From NCBI GenBank assembly GCA_965198875.1, contig CBDAPU010000001.1, positions 496,001 through 560,000 of the forward strand: a DNA stretch of 64,000 nt. Reading direction: 5' to 3'. This stretch comes from CBDAPU01 sp965198875. GTDB lineage: Bacteria; Pseudomonadota; Gammaproteobacteria; Eutrophobiales; Eutrophobiaceae. Both the position numbers and the translations under genes were made by a program. The notes under the pieces are model-generated. The model saw nothing but the letters and a program-made list of their open reading frames with translations, did no database searches and was not told the origin of the DNA. Every line of letters begins with the position of its first letter. The first letter of the stretch is position 1. Positions 37,883-46,320 of the stretch are shown here, piece after piece.

Positions 37883-40800
37883 TCAGGCCGGGTGCGAATA
37901 ACGCCCCACGATGATCAGAGAACCATCCTCATCAAGATGACCTGTATCGCCGGTTTTATACCAGCGCGCCTTGTCTATTTCGACGATGACCTTGCTGGTT
38001 TTTTTATCATCTCGCCAATAACCCGGTCCCACCTGTGCGCCGCCAATGAGGATCAAACCATCTTCACCGGCAGGTAGCCTCTCCCATGTGTCGGGGTCAA
38101 CGATAAGAAAGCGAACGCCGAGCAAAGGCATGCCGACAGCGCCCGGTCGCACTTTGCGGTTTGCGAGAGCAAGGCTGCCCGGGATATTGAAGCTGGCGAC
38201 AGGCGTGGTCTCACTTGCGCCATAACCTGCAAAAACCGCCTTGTTGAATTTTAATTCAAACGCATCCTGCACATCCGGGCTACATTGCTCAGCGCCGGTA
38301 ACGACAATGCGTAGTGACGCCAACATCGGCGGATGTACCTGGCTACTCTTTGTATATGCACGAAGGGAAGTGGCTGTGCCGGGGAGGATCGTCGCCTTGT
38401 ATTTTGCTATGGCTTTGGCCACATTGACCACATCGTTCGGGGCAGGGTGAGAGACTATGGGTATGCCTTCGATGGCCGGGATCAAGGTCGTGATGGTGAA
38501 ACCGAATGCCTGAAACAGCGGCAAGGTCGCCATGATCACATCACTGGATTGTGTATTTAACACAGTAGCGATTTGTTTTACGTTAGCCATGACGTCTCGA
38601 TGGCTGAGCATAACGCCTTCAGGCGCCCCTTCACTGTCGCTGGCGAAGAAGATGGCCGCCGGCGCATCCGGTTCAACGTGTCGGCGGCGCCACTTCTTTA
38701 AGACCCAGGCCGGGCCTATGGATAAAAGGGCCGAGGCATAGATGTTGGCTACACTGAGCATCGCCCCTTCTAACTCATCCATATCAATAACCTCTAACTC
38801 GGATAATAACGGCGCCAGATCCATGCCGCGCATCGCCAGCCCGGCTAAAAACTGGCGGGAGGTATAAACATGTTTTATCTGCGCTTTTGCGAGCGCCGCT
38901 TGCAGTGCGTTTATATCGGCCGTGTAGTTGAGATTGACGAGGGTTTTACCGGCCATGAGAGCGGCCATATTGGCGATGATCCCGGCGCTGCCGGCAGGCA
39001 ACAGCACGCCGATATGTTGCCCCTTAACCTGTTGCTTTATTCGTCTGGATAAACACAGGCACCCTGTGGCTAGTTCTCTATAGGAAACCCTCTCGCCAGC
39101 GCCGTCGACTACGGCGGTTTTATCAGGCGCACGCCTCACCCGATCCATAAAAGCGTAAGGCAAGGGTGCGAACGTTTCCGTATAGCGTGTCCATGTAGCG
39201 ATGGATAGATCAAAGATATGTCTTTTTAATGCGCCGGCCCCGGTGTTAATCGGCAGGGGCTCCCCAAAGGCGATGATGATATGACCGCCCGCAACCGGTG
39301 TTGTTGTTAATCCATCGCAGGCCCCGGAACCCCGTAAACCTCGCATATGAAAAGGCAAGATAACCCCGTCAGCGGCGGTTTTGGCCACTTTCTCATAGTC
39401 GTGCTCAAATGTGCGTAACGCTCCCGAACCACTGCTCGCCCCCCCAGGGAACAGACAAACGGCCTCACCGGCCTTTAGCATCTCGGAGATGGTCTTCAAT
39501 GTGGACGGGCCCATGCCGTCGGATAAGGGGATAACGCCAAAGCGATCCAGAAACCAGTTTAAGTACCATTTCTGATCGGTCTCTTTTTCCATGATAAATC
39601 GTATCGGGCGGGGTGAGGCCATTTGCACTATCGCCCAGTCTATCCGGCTCATGTGATTACCCAGTAGCAACACGCCACCGGTTTCAGGGATGTTTGCAAA
39701 CCCCAGCACTTCTAGCCTGCAATGTTGCCCAATGATCCGGGCGGTAAGAAAACGCACTAAAGACTGTGGCAGCTTCCAGGCGGTGTAGATCGTCCCTGCC
39801 AGGGCGACGGCGGTCAGCAGGGTAAATAACCGGTGACTGAGATCCATGAAAGAGAAGAGCACCGTCAGCACAAGGAAGCCGAGCATCACGGCATTCTGGA
39901 TCAGGTTGTTGCCGGCCAGCACCCTGCCCAGATTGTTTTTATCGGCATGAAACTGGATCAACGCATTTAACGGAATGATAAACATGCCCCCCAGCACGCC
40001 CAGCAGGAGAATGTTCACGCTGTGCGCCGTCACACTACCCAGCCCCGGCAATATGAAAAGACAGATTGCAATGCCCAGTGAACCTGTTGGAATAAGGGCG
40101 GTTTCGATATGATTTTTAGACGCTTTGCCGGCAATGATCGAACCCAACATAATGCCGACCCCGGCACAGGCCAGCATCCCCTGAATAATTCTGGTATCAG
40201 ATACATGGAGATTTTCCTTGGCGAAGGCCGGGAATGCCGCAAGCATCACCTGTCCTATCGCCCAGAAAATGGACAGGCCGATGATGGAAAGGAAAATAAC
40301 CTCATGGGACTTCACCGCCTTGAGGTTATTAACCAGGTAATGACCGCTTCGATATTGCTCCCAGTCGAACAACATCTTCTCATCCAGATCCTGGGTTTTG
40401 GGTAGTCGATATGCCAGAACTAACTCAACCACCGCTCCCAGGATCAAAAACCAGCCAATGGGTTTGATGGCCCGTAATACATCCTGTTTATCTGCAAACG
40501 CCACATCAGCCAAATACATCTCAAAGAATATGGAAAAAACGAATGTCCCGGCGAGGATGGCGGTAGTGGTGGTTGCCTGTACCAGCCCATTGGCCCGAGC
40601 GAGTTTTTCCTTACCTGCAATCTCTTTGATATACCCGTATTTTGCAGGGGAATAAAATGCGCTTTGAACCGCCAGTAAAAATGTCATGGCAAATGCCGCC
40701 CAGAACCAGCCCAGATAATAAAAAACGGTGATCAGGGATGTTAAACACACCGCCGCCCAGGCGCTGATCCGCATGACGTTATTTTTCGGGTATTTATCCG

Positions 40801-41008
40801 CCAGAAAACCAGAAGGGGTAAACAATAATATGAATGGCAACAGGATTAAGGCGTTGACTATCGCCGTGAGTATGATCAGCACATCGCCTTCATAGGTTTT
40901 GAAGACGGTATTCTGGATGGTGATTTTATGACCCAGATCAACGAAGGCATTCAGGAAAACCACGGCCAGGTAAGGAGAGAAACCGGCGATCTTAAACAGC
41001 GCACCCAT
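37883..41008 (-). CDS. aas: LplT-acyltransferase-acyl-ACP synthetase fusion, C-terminally truncated
   Basis: 1041 aa with three parts: an MFS lysophospholipid transporter like LplT (~1-400, twelve hydrophobic segments), a PlsC-type acyltransferase (~415-620; HMSRIDW, FPGGASSGSG), and an AMP-dependent acyl-ACP/CoA synthetase (~630-1041; FFASDSEGAPEGVMLSHRD, YGASETTP, WYKTGDTGHLDEDG). It recycles lysophospholipids. The protein stops at IIVGRYSHPA, where family members continue GRYSRFAK and a ~100-residue lid bearing the catalytic Lys. The missing lid and the 15-base gap to convergent aroC suggest a 3' deletion. Confidence 0.88.
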   Translation of the reverse strand: MGALFKIAGFSPYLAVVFLNAFVDLGHKITIQNTVFKTYEGDVLIILTAIVNALILLPFILLFTPSGFLADKYPKNNVMRISAWAAVCLTSLITVFYYLGWFWAAFAMTFLLAVQSAFYSPAKYGYIKEIAGKEKLARANGLVQATTTTAILAGTFVFSIFFEMYLADVAFADKQDVLRAIKPIGWFLILGAVVELVLAYRLPKTQDLDEKMLFDWEQYRSGHYLVNNLKAVKSHEVIFLSIIGLSIFWAIGQVMLAAFPAFAKENLHVSDTRIIQGMLACAGVGIMLGSIIAGKASKNHIETALIPTGSLGIAICLFILPGLGSVTAHSVNILLLGVLGGMFIIPLNALIQFHADKNNLGRVLAGNNLIQNAVMLGFLVLTVLFSFMDLSHRLFTLLTAVALAGTIYTAWKLPQSLVRFLTARIIGQHCRLEVLGFANIPETGGVLLLGNHMSRIDWAIVQMASPRPIRFIMEKETDQKWYLNWFLDRFGVIPLSDGMGPSTLKTISEMLKAGEAVCLFPGGASSGSGALRTFEHDYEKVAKTAADGVILPFHMRGLRGSGACDGLTTTPVAGGHIIIAFGEPLPINTGAGALKRHIFDLSIATWTRYTETFAPLPYAFMDRVRRAPDKTAVVDGAGERVSYRELATGCLCLSRRIKQQVKGQHIGVLLPAGSAGIIANMAALMAGKTLVNLNYTADINALQAALAKAQIKHVYTSRQFLAGLAMRGMDLAPLLSELEVIDMDELEGAMLSVANIYASALLSIGPAWVLKKWRRRHVEPDAPAAIFFASDSEGAPEGVMLSHRDVMANVKQIATVLNTQSSDVIMATLPLFQAFGFTITTLIPAIEGIPIVSHPAPNDVVNVAKAIAKYKATILPGTATSLRAYTKSSQVHPPMLASLRIVVTGAEQCSPDVQDAFELKFNKAVFAGYGASETTPVASFNIPGSLALANRKVRPGAVGMPLLGVRFLIVDPDTWERLPAGEDGLILIGGAQVGPGYWRDDKKTSKVIVEIDKARWYKTGDTGHLDEDGSLIIVGRYSHPA

Positions 41009-41135
41009 TGTTATGTTTCCTCTGTGAAGGGCTGTTCAGGGCGCATGTCGGCAAGCGGGTTGATTATCGCAACTTGCCCCATCTCGCCCCTGTGGATAGA
41101 TTGAGGCGCCGCTGAAAGCCGTTATTGGCCTTGCA

Positions 41136-42578
41136 TCAAGTTGAGGTGCCGCCGACCGTCAGCTCATCTATCTTTATGGTAGGTTGCCCGACACCCACGG
41201 GAACGGATTGCCCGTCTTTTCCGCAGACGCCGATCCCGGCATCAAGCGCCATGTTGTTTCCCACCATAGACACCCGGGTCAGCACATCCGGGCCGTTACC
41301 GATCAGGGTTGCGCCTTTTATGGGGGCGGTGAGTTTGCCTTTCTCAATCATCCATGCCTGGCTTGCACTGAAGACGAACTTGCCATTGGTAATATCCACT
41401 TGGCCGCCGCCAAACTCCGAGGCGTAGACGCCCTTATCCACCGAGGCGATAATCTCATCCGCCTCATATTCACCACCGAGCATATAGGTATTCGTCATGC
41501 GGGGCATGGGCAGGTGGGCGTAGGACTCACGCCGTCCATTACCGGTGGGGCTCATGTTCATTAAGCGGGCGTTTAATTTGTCCTGCATATAGCCCCTTAG
41601 AATGCCATCTTCAATGAGTGTGGTTGACTCAGTGGGCGTTCCCTCATCATCTATGCTCAATGAGCCCCGGCGATTTTCAATGGCGCCGTCATCAACTACG
41701 GTGATCCCCGCCGCTGCGATCCGCTGGCCTATTTTATTGCTGAAGGCGGACGTGCCCTTGCGATTAAAATCACCCTCCAGCCCGTGGCCGATGGCCTCGT
41801 GTAATAAAATACCCGGCCAGCCGGGGCCCAGCACCACGGTCATGGAGCCGGCCGGCGCCGGAACTGCCTCGAGATTGTTCAGCGCCTGTGTTAGCGCATC
41901 ATCAATATAGGCATCAACCCGAGCTTCATTTAAGAAATAGTCATAGCCGAACCGCCCACCACCGCCGGCGGTGCCCCTCTCCAACCTGCCGTTGTTCTCG
42001 ACAATCACGTTGATATTAAGTCGGATCAGCGGTCTGATGTCGCCTGCATAGGTGCCATCGCTGCCGGCGATCAAGACCGTTGTGTAAGAGCCACTGAGCC
42101 CGGCCATCACCTGTTTTACTCTGGGGTCTTTTCTACGGGTTTTGGCGTCAATCTGTTTTAGCAGGTTAATTTTTTGCTGAGAGCGGATGGAGGCAAGGGG
42201 GCTTGAGCTTGAATACAAAGGCGTTATGTCCCGGCTTCGCCAGGCCTTTAATGTTTTATCGCCGCCGCTTTTTGCAATCGCGCGCGCCGCTTTGGCGGCA
42301 TCGGTGAGGGCGGGCAAAATGATGTGATCGGAATAGGCAAAACCGGTTTTATCCTCGCTCACCGCCCTGACGCCCACTCCCTGATCAATGCTATGGGCGC
42401 CTTCTTTTATCAGGCCCTCTTCCAGGGACCAGGACTCGGCTTCGGAAAACTCAAAATACAGATCCGCATAATCGATGTTATTCACCATCATCTGCCCCAG
42501 GGTTCTCTCCACATCCGTGACCGCAATCCCCGCCGGACTGAGTAGTTGTTGCGTGACCAGATCTAGCTGCTGGCTCAT
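41136..42578 (-). CDS. tldD: Metalloprotease TldD
   Basis: 480 aa. With TldE/PmbA forms a zinc protease that trims peptides such as microcin B17 and antitoxins. The HExxxH-type motif HEAIGHGLEGDF (~residue 245) supplies the zinc ligands, and the C-terminal GGGQVDITNGKFVFS and IGNGPDVL segments are typical. It overlaps the upstream nitrilase gene by 4 bases, the common nit-tldD order. pmbA is not in the window. Confidence 0.95.
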   Translation of the reverse strand: MSQQLDLVTQQLLSPAGIAVTDVERTLGQMMVNNIDYADLYFEFSEAESWSLEEGLIKEGAHSIDQGVGVRAVSEDKTGFAYSDHIILPALTDAAKAARAIAKSGGDKTLKAWRSRDITPLYSSSSPLASIRSQQKINLLKQIDAKTRRKDPRVKQVMAGLSGSYTTVLIAGSDGTYAGDIRPLIRLNINVIVENNGRLERGTAGGGGRFGYDYFLNEARVDAYIDDALTQALNNLEAVPAPAGSMTVVLGPGWPGILLHEAIGHGLEGDFNRKGTSAFSNKIGQRIAAAGITVVDDGAIENRRGSLSIDDEGTPTESTTLIEDGILRGYMQDKLNARLMNMSPTGNGRRESYAHLPMPRMTNTYMLGGEYEADEIIASVDKGVYASEFGGGQVDITNGKFVFSASQAWMIEKGKLTAPIKGATLIGNGPDVLTRVSMVGNNMALDAGIGVCGKDGQSVPVGVGQPTIKIDELTVGGTST

Positions 42579-43402
42579 GGTGACTGCATGCCTATAACCC
42601 GATGGTCCAGGGCCGGAAAAGATGCTCTGAGATCATGCACCCTCTGGATGCTGATATCAGCGACGGCGACGCCGGGGCCCTCTTCAATACAACATAAGAC
42701 GTCACCCCAGGGGTCAATGATCATGCTGTGACCCCAGGTGCGTCTCTTCTCGGTGTTTTGACCGCCCTGGTTGGATGCGATGACATAACACAGGTTCTCC
42801 ACCGCCCGTGCCCTGAGGAGAAGCTCCCAGTGACGTTTGCCAGTTGCATAGGTGAAAGCAGACGGGACGGTCATGATCTCAGCCTGTTGTTTAGCCAATT
42901 CCCGATATAACTCCGGGAAGCGCAGATCATAACACACCGTCATGCCGATATGACCCAGCGGTGTTTCAGCTATCACCCTGTTCTCTCCCGGGACGATGGT
43001 ACTGGATTCGTTGTAGATCTCCTCTTCCCGCTCACCCACCTTCACATCAAACAAATGTATTTTGTCATAACGATGGCTGCAAACACCATCAGGGCCGTAC
43101 AGCAAACAGCTATTGTACACACGGGATGGGTCATGGCTTTTTAACGAGCAGGTCCCCGCCATGAGCCAGAGCTCATGTTCTTTGCACTGGTCGGATAAAA
43201 ATGCCTGTATCGGCCCCTGGCCTGGCGCCTCCCCCATCTTCACCTTGGCGGTTCCATCATCGCTGATGATGGGGAAATACTCCGGCAACAGGGCAAGTTC
43301 AGCGCCCTGCTCAGCCGCTTGCCTGATCAGCGCCGCCGCCTGCTCAAGATTGGCGGCCACATCAGCCGTGGAGACCATCTGGATTATCGCAACTTTACTC
43401 AT
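42575..43402 (-). CDS. Carbon-nitrogen hydrolase (nitrilase superfamily)
   Basis: 275 aa from MSKVAII at 43402; six residues further upstream are in frame but not conserved. The catalytic triad is visible as Glu in LPEYFP, Lys in DKIHLFD and Cys in TVCYDLRFPELYR, with a second Glu in the ELLLRARAVEN region. It belongs to the Nit1-like group often encoded with tldD; members include deaminated glutathione amidases, but the exact substrate is not shown by the sequence. Confidence 0.9.
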   Translation of the reverse strand: MSKVAIIQMVSTADVAANLEQAAALIRQAAEQGAELALLPEYFPIISDDGTAKVKMGEAPGQGPIQAFLSDQCKEHELWLMAGTCSLKSHDPSRVYNSCLLYGPDGVCSHRYDKIHLFDVKVGEREEEIYNESSTIVPGENRVIAETPLGHIGMTVCYDLRFPELYRELAKQQAEIMTVPSAFTYATGKRHWELLLRARAVENLCYVIASNQGGQNTEKRRTWGHSMIIDPWGDVLCCIEEGPGVAVADISIQRVHDLRASFPALDHRVIGMQSP

Positions 43403-43534
43403 CCAGGTAGTATACGTCACTCACCTGCATGCAAACAGGGTTTCTGATCAGATAGCCTATGCCGTATACTCCTTGAGTTTTTGTGACGCACTGTCTTTGA
43501 TAGAGGCGAGATAGCATTTCATCAGGCTTGGTTA

Positions 43535-44854
43535 ATGGCGAACAGGGTTCCAGTTAAAATAGGGCTACTCGGTTTAGGCACTGTGGGTGGCGGCACGGTC
43601 ACGGCGTTGACGCATAATGCCGCTGAGATTGCCCGGCGTACCGGTCGCAACATCATCATCCATCATGCGGCGGCCAGGGAATACGACGCCGATGGGATCG
43701 AGGGGCTGGGGCAAATAGAGAAGATAGGTGATGATCCCTTTGCGGTGGTTGACGATACGGAGGTGGATATCATCATTGAGTTGATCGGTGGTTATTCACC
43801 GGCAAAAGAGCTGGCCTTGCGAGCGATAAAAAACAAAAAACACCTGGTGAGCGCTAACAAGGCCCTGATCGCAACCCACGGTAATGAGCTGTTTGCCGCG
43901 GCTCGGCAGAGTGGCGTCACGGTTGCTTTCGAGGCGGCGGTGGGCGGTGGCATCCCCATTATTAAAGCGATGCGTGAGGGTCTGGCTACAAACCAGATTC
44001 AATGGCTCGCAGGGATCATCAATGGTACGGGCAACTTCATTCTCACCCAGATGCGTGATAAGGGCCGGGATTTTGATCCGGCATTAAGGGAAGCCCAAGC
44101 TCTCGGTTATGCAGAGGCGCAGCCGACACTCGATGTGGAAGGCATTGATGCGGCCCATAAATTAACCATCCTCGGCTCCATCGCCTTTGGCATTCCCCTG
44201 CAATTTGATAAAACCTATATAGAAGGGATCAGCGACATTGAACAACAGGATGTGGCCTACGCCGATGAGTTAGGCTATCAAATCAAACATTTAGGCTTGG
44301 CCAAAAGGACGGGTAGCGGTATTGAACTCAGGGTGCATCCCACTTTCATTCCGAAGAGAAAATTGCTCGCCAATGTGGATGGCGTCATGAACGCCGTGCT
44401 GGTGCAGGGCGATGTGGCGGGGCCGACATTATATTACGGCGCCGGCGCCGGCGCACTGCCCACGGCCTCCGCTGTTATCGCCGATGTTATTGATGTTGTC
44501 CGCTCGCTTGGGGCCGCCCCTGAAAACCGCGTACCGGATCTGGCGTTTCAGCCTGAGGCCCTGTCCGCCCTGCCGGTGCTGGAGATGGAGCAGGTACAGA
44601 CAGCGTATTATCTGCGGATGCATGCCATAGATGAGCCCGGCGTCTTATCCAGGGTGACGGCTATTTTGGCTGCGCTCGATATCAGCATTGAGGCCATAGT
44701 GCAGAAAGAGCCGCAACACAGCGCCGGCCATGTGCCGGTGATCTTGCTCACTCAACCGGTGCTTGAGAAGAGCATGAATGAGGCGATGGCGCAGATAGAA
44801 GCCCTGGATTCAATTAGATCCGTACGCCGCATCCGGGTTGAATCGCTGGATTAG
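43535..44854 (+). CDS. hom: Homoserine dehydrogenase
   Basis: 439 aa. NAD(P)-dependent reduction of aspartate semialdehyde to homoserine. Rossmann loop GLLGLGTVGGGT (~10-21), VSANKALIA, the catalytic region GIINGTGNFIL, the homoserine-binding GYAEAQPTLDVEGIDAAHK, and a C-terminal ACT domain (~350-430) for threonine feedback. Monofunctional, not fused to aspartokinase. Followed by thrC after one base. Confidence 0.96.
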   Translation: MANRVPVKIGLLGLGTVGGGTVTALTHNAAEIARRTGRNIIIHHAAAREYDADGIEGLGQIEKIGDDPFAVVDDTEVDIIIELIGGYSPAKELALRAIKNKKHLVSANKALIATHGNELFAAARQSGVTVAFEAAVGGGIPIIKAMREGLATNQIQWLAGIINGTGNFILTQMRDKGRDFDPALREAQALGYAEAQPTLDVEGIDAAHKLTILGSIAFGIPLQFDKTYIEGISDIEQQDVAYADELGYQIKHLGLAKRTGSGIELRVHPTFIPKRKLLANVDGVMNAVLVQGDVAGPTLYYGAGAGALPTASAVIADVIDVVRSLGAAPENRVPDLAFQPEALSALPVLEMEQVQTAYYLRMHAIDEPGVLSRVTAILAALDISIEAIVQKEPQHSAGHVPVILLTQPVLEKSMNEAMAQIEALDSIRSVRRIRVESLD

Positions 44855-44855
44855 A

Positions 44856-45974
44856 ATGAGAGGATATTCCGGCCTGATTGAACGTTATCGCGAGCGCCTG
44901 CCTGTTGATGATAACACCCGCATTATTACCCTCGGCGAGGGCGATACGCCATTGGTGGCGCTTGAAAACATGCCCGCACTACTGGGTAGAGATGTTGAGT
45001 TATACGTCAAATATGAGGGTCTGAACCCCACCGGCTCATTCAAAGATCGCGGCATGACCATGGCCATGACCCAGGCTGTGAATGCCGGCTCACAAGCGGT
45101 GATCTGTGCATCAACCGGAAACACCTCGGCCTCTGCGGCGGCCTATGCCGCCAGGGCCGGGATCAGGTGCTATGTGCTTATCCCGGACGGAAACATCGCC
45201 ATGGGAAAACTGGCCCAGGCGATGATGCACGGTGCGATCGTGATGCAGATAGTGGGCAACTTCGATGATGGCATGCGTCTGGTTAAGGAAGTGGCCGATG
45301 AGGCGCCGATCACCCTGGTCAACTCAATCAATCCCTATCGGCTACAGGGGCAGAAAACCGCCGCATTTGAAATAGTGGATGCGCTGGGGCGGGCTCCGGA
45401 TTTTCATTGTTTGCCTGTGGGTAACGCCGGCAATATTGCCGCCTATTGGACGGGTTACAGCGAATATGCAGGACAGCGGACAACAGCATGTCGCTTCTGC
45501 CGGGATAGCTGTCATTACCCGCTTGCTCCGATCATCGATACATTACCGGTCATGCTGGGTTATCAGGCAAGCGGGGCGGCGCCATTTTTGCATGGGGAGA
45601 TGATCCGTGCGCCGGAAACCGTGGCCAGTGCGATCCGTATTGGTCAACCGCAGTCATGGGAGCTGGCCTGGGCGGCCAGTGAAGAGTCCGCCGGCTGGTT
45701 TGATGCGTTCAGCGATGAGGAAATACTGGCGACACAGGCCATGCTCGCAGATCAGGAAGGCATTTTTTGCGAGCCGGCCTCGGCGGTAGCCGTTGCCGGC
45801 GCCGTCAGGGATATAAAGACAGGCAAGATCCCGGAGGGGAGCATCGTCACCTGTACCCTGACGGGACATGGCTTAAAGGACACGGATATTGCCATAGCAC
45901 AGAGCAAGGCGCCGGTGACAACAGTCTCTGCCAACCTGGATGCCGTGAAGAGGGTGATACTTGATCATATATAA
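44856..45974 (+). CDS. thrC: Threonine synthase
   Basis: 372 aa from ATG 44856, one base after the hom stop. PLP enzyme that converts O-phosphohomoserine to threonine; PLP Lys in GSFKDRGM (Lys63), phosphate-binding loop GNAGNIAAYW (~189-198), ASTGNTSASAA. Between GYSEYAG and PVMLGYQASGAAPF there are about 20 residues beyond the usual spacing (~206-228), including CRFCRDSC, a CxxCxxxC arrangement not expected in this family. The frame stays open through it, so it is an in-frame insertion or two compensating shifts. Confidence 0.94.
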   Translation: MRGYSGLIERYRERLPVDDNTRIITLGEGDTPLVALENMPALLGRDVELYVKYEGLNPTGSFKDRGMTMAMTQAVNAGSQAVICASTGNTSASAAAYAARAGIRCYVLIPDGNIAMGKLAQAMMHGAIVMQIVGNFDDGMRLVKEVADEAPITLVNSINPYRLQGQKTAAFEIVDALGRAPDFHCLPVGNAGNIAAYWTGYSEYAGQRTTACRFCRDSCHYPLAPIIDTLPVMLGYQASGAAPFLHGEMIRAPETVASAIRIGQPQSWELAWAASEESAGWFDAFSDEEILATQAMLADQEGIFCEPASAVAVAGAVRDIKTGKIPEGSIVTCTLTGHGLKDTDIAIAQSKAPVTTVSANLDAVKRVILDHI

Positions 45975-45977
45975 AAA

Positions 45978-46008
45978 GCCCTGAATGTCATCCATGAACT
46001 ATCAGGGC
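45978..46008 (+). terminator. Possible hairpin after thrC
   Basis: GCCCTGA at 45978-45984 and TCAGGGC at 46002-46008 form a 7-base stem just after the thrC stop. No T run follows, so intrinsic termination is uncertain. Confidence 0.3.
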
Positions 46009-46014
46009 ACGACA

Positions 46015-46036
46015 AACAAAAAGTATGATTTTTGTT
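46015..46036. repeat. AT-rich perfect inverted repeat
   Basis: AACAAAAA, a 6-base loop (gtatga), TTTTTGTT. It lies 40 bases after thrC and ends in a T-rich arm, so it may contribute to termination. Confidence 0.4.
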
Positions 46037-46049
46037 GGCTCTCATTTTC

Positions 46050-46067
46050 AATGACTTAACAGTCATT
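46050..46067. promoter_or_regulatory. Palindrome AATGAC-N6-GTCATT (copy 2)
   Basis: Same half sites and same 6-base spacing as the site at 13859-13876, here flanked by TTTTC and AAAAA so that the stem could extend. It is upstream of recJ and downstream of thrC. Possibly an operator; identity unknown. Confidence 0.35.
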
Positions 46068-46291
46068 AAAAATGGCGCTACATCCCTGTACCACAGGAAA
46101 CCCTGAATGAATCAGCGTTGTCATGAGCTCAATTTTAAGATCTGTTTTTAATAGTTGCCGATAATGGGTAGCGCATGACGTCAGTCACATTCCTCATCCC
46201 CGGCCTGTCTGTCCCGAAATGAAACGCCCTTTCCATGTTGTTGCCGTTGAAAAAATGGGGAGAAGAGAAAGGCGCTCGCATTTATCCCTGC

Positions 46292-46315
46292 ATCCTGATT
46301 GAGGATCCTGATTGA
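46292..46315 (+). repeat. Two direct copies of ATCCTGATTGA
   Basis: Copies at 46292-46302 and 46305-46315 separated by GG, ending six bases before the recJ ATG. They overlap the place where a ribosome binding site would be; the GG spacer of GAGGAT could serve as a weak one. Confidence 0.6.
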
Positions 46316-46320
46316 CATCC

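Larger units (their letters stand above)
45975..46320. other. Intergenic region between thrC and recJ
   Basis: 346 bases. Contains a hairpin GCCCTGA/TCAGGGC (45978-46008), an AT-only perfect inverted repeat AACAAAAA/TTTTTGTT (46015-46036), the second copy of the AATGAC-N6-GTCATT palindrome, and an 11-base direct repeat (46292-46315) right before recJ. No gene or RNA was recognised. Confidence 0.6.
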
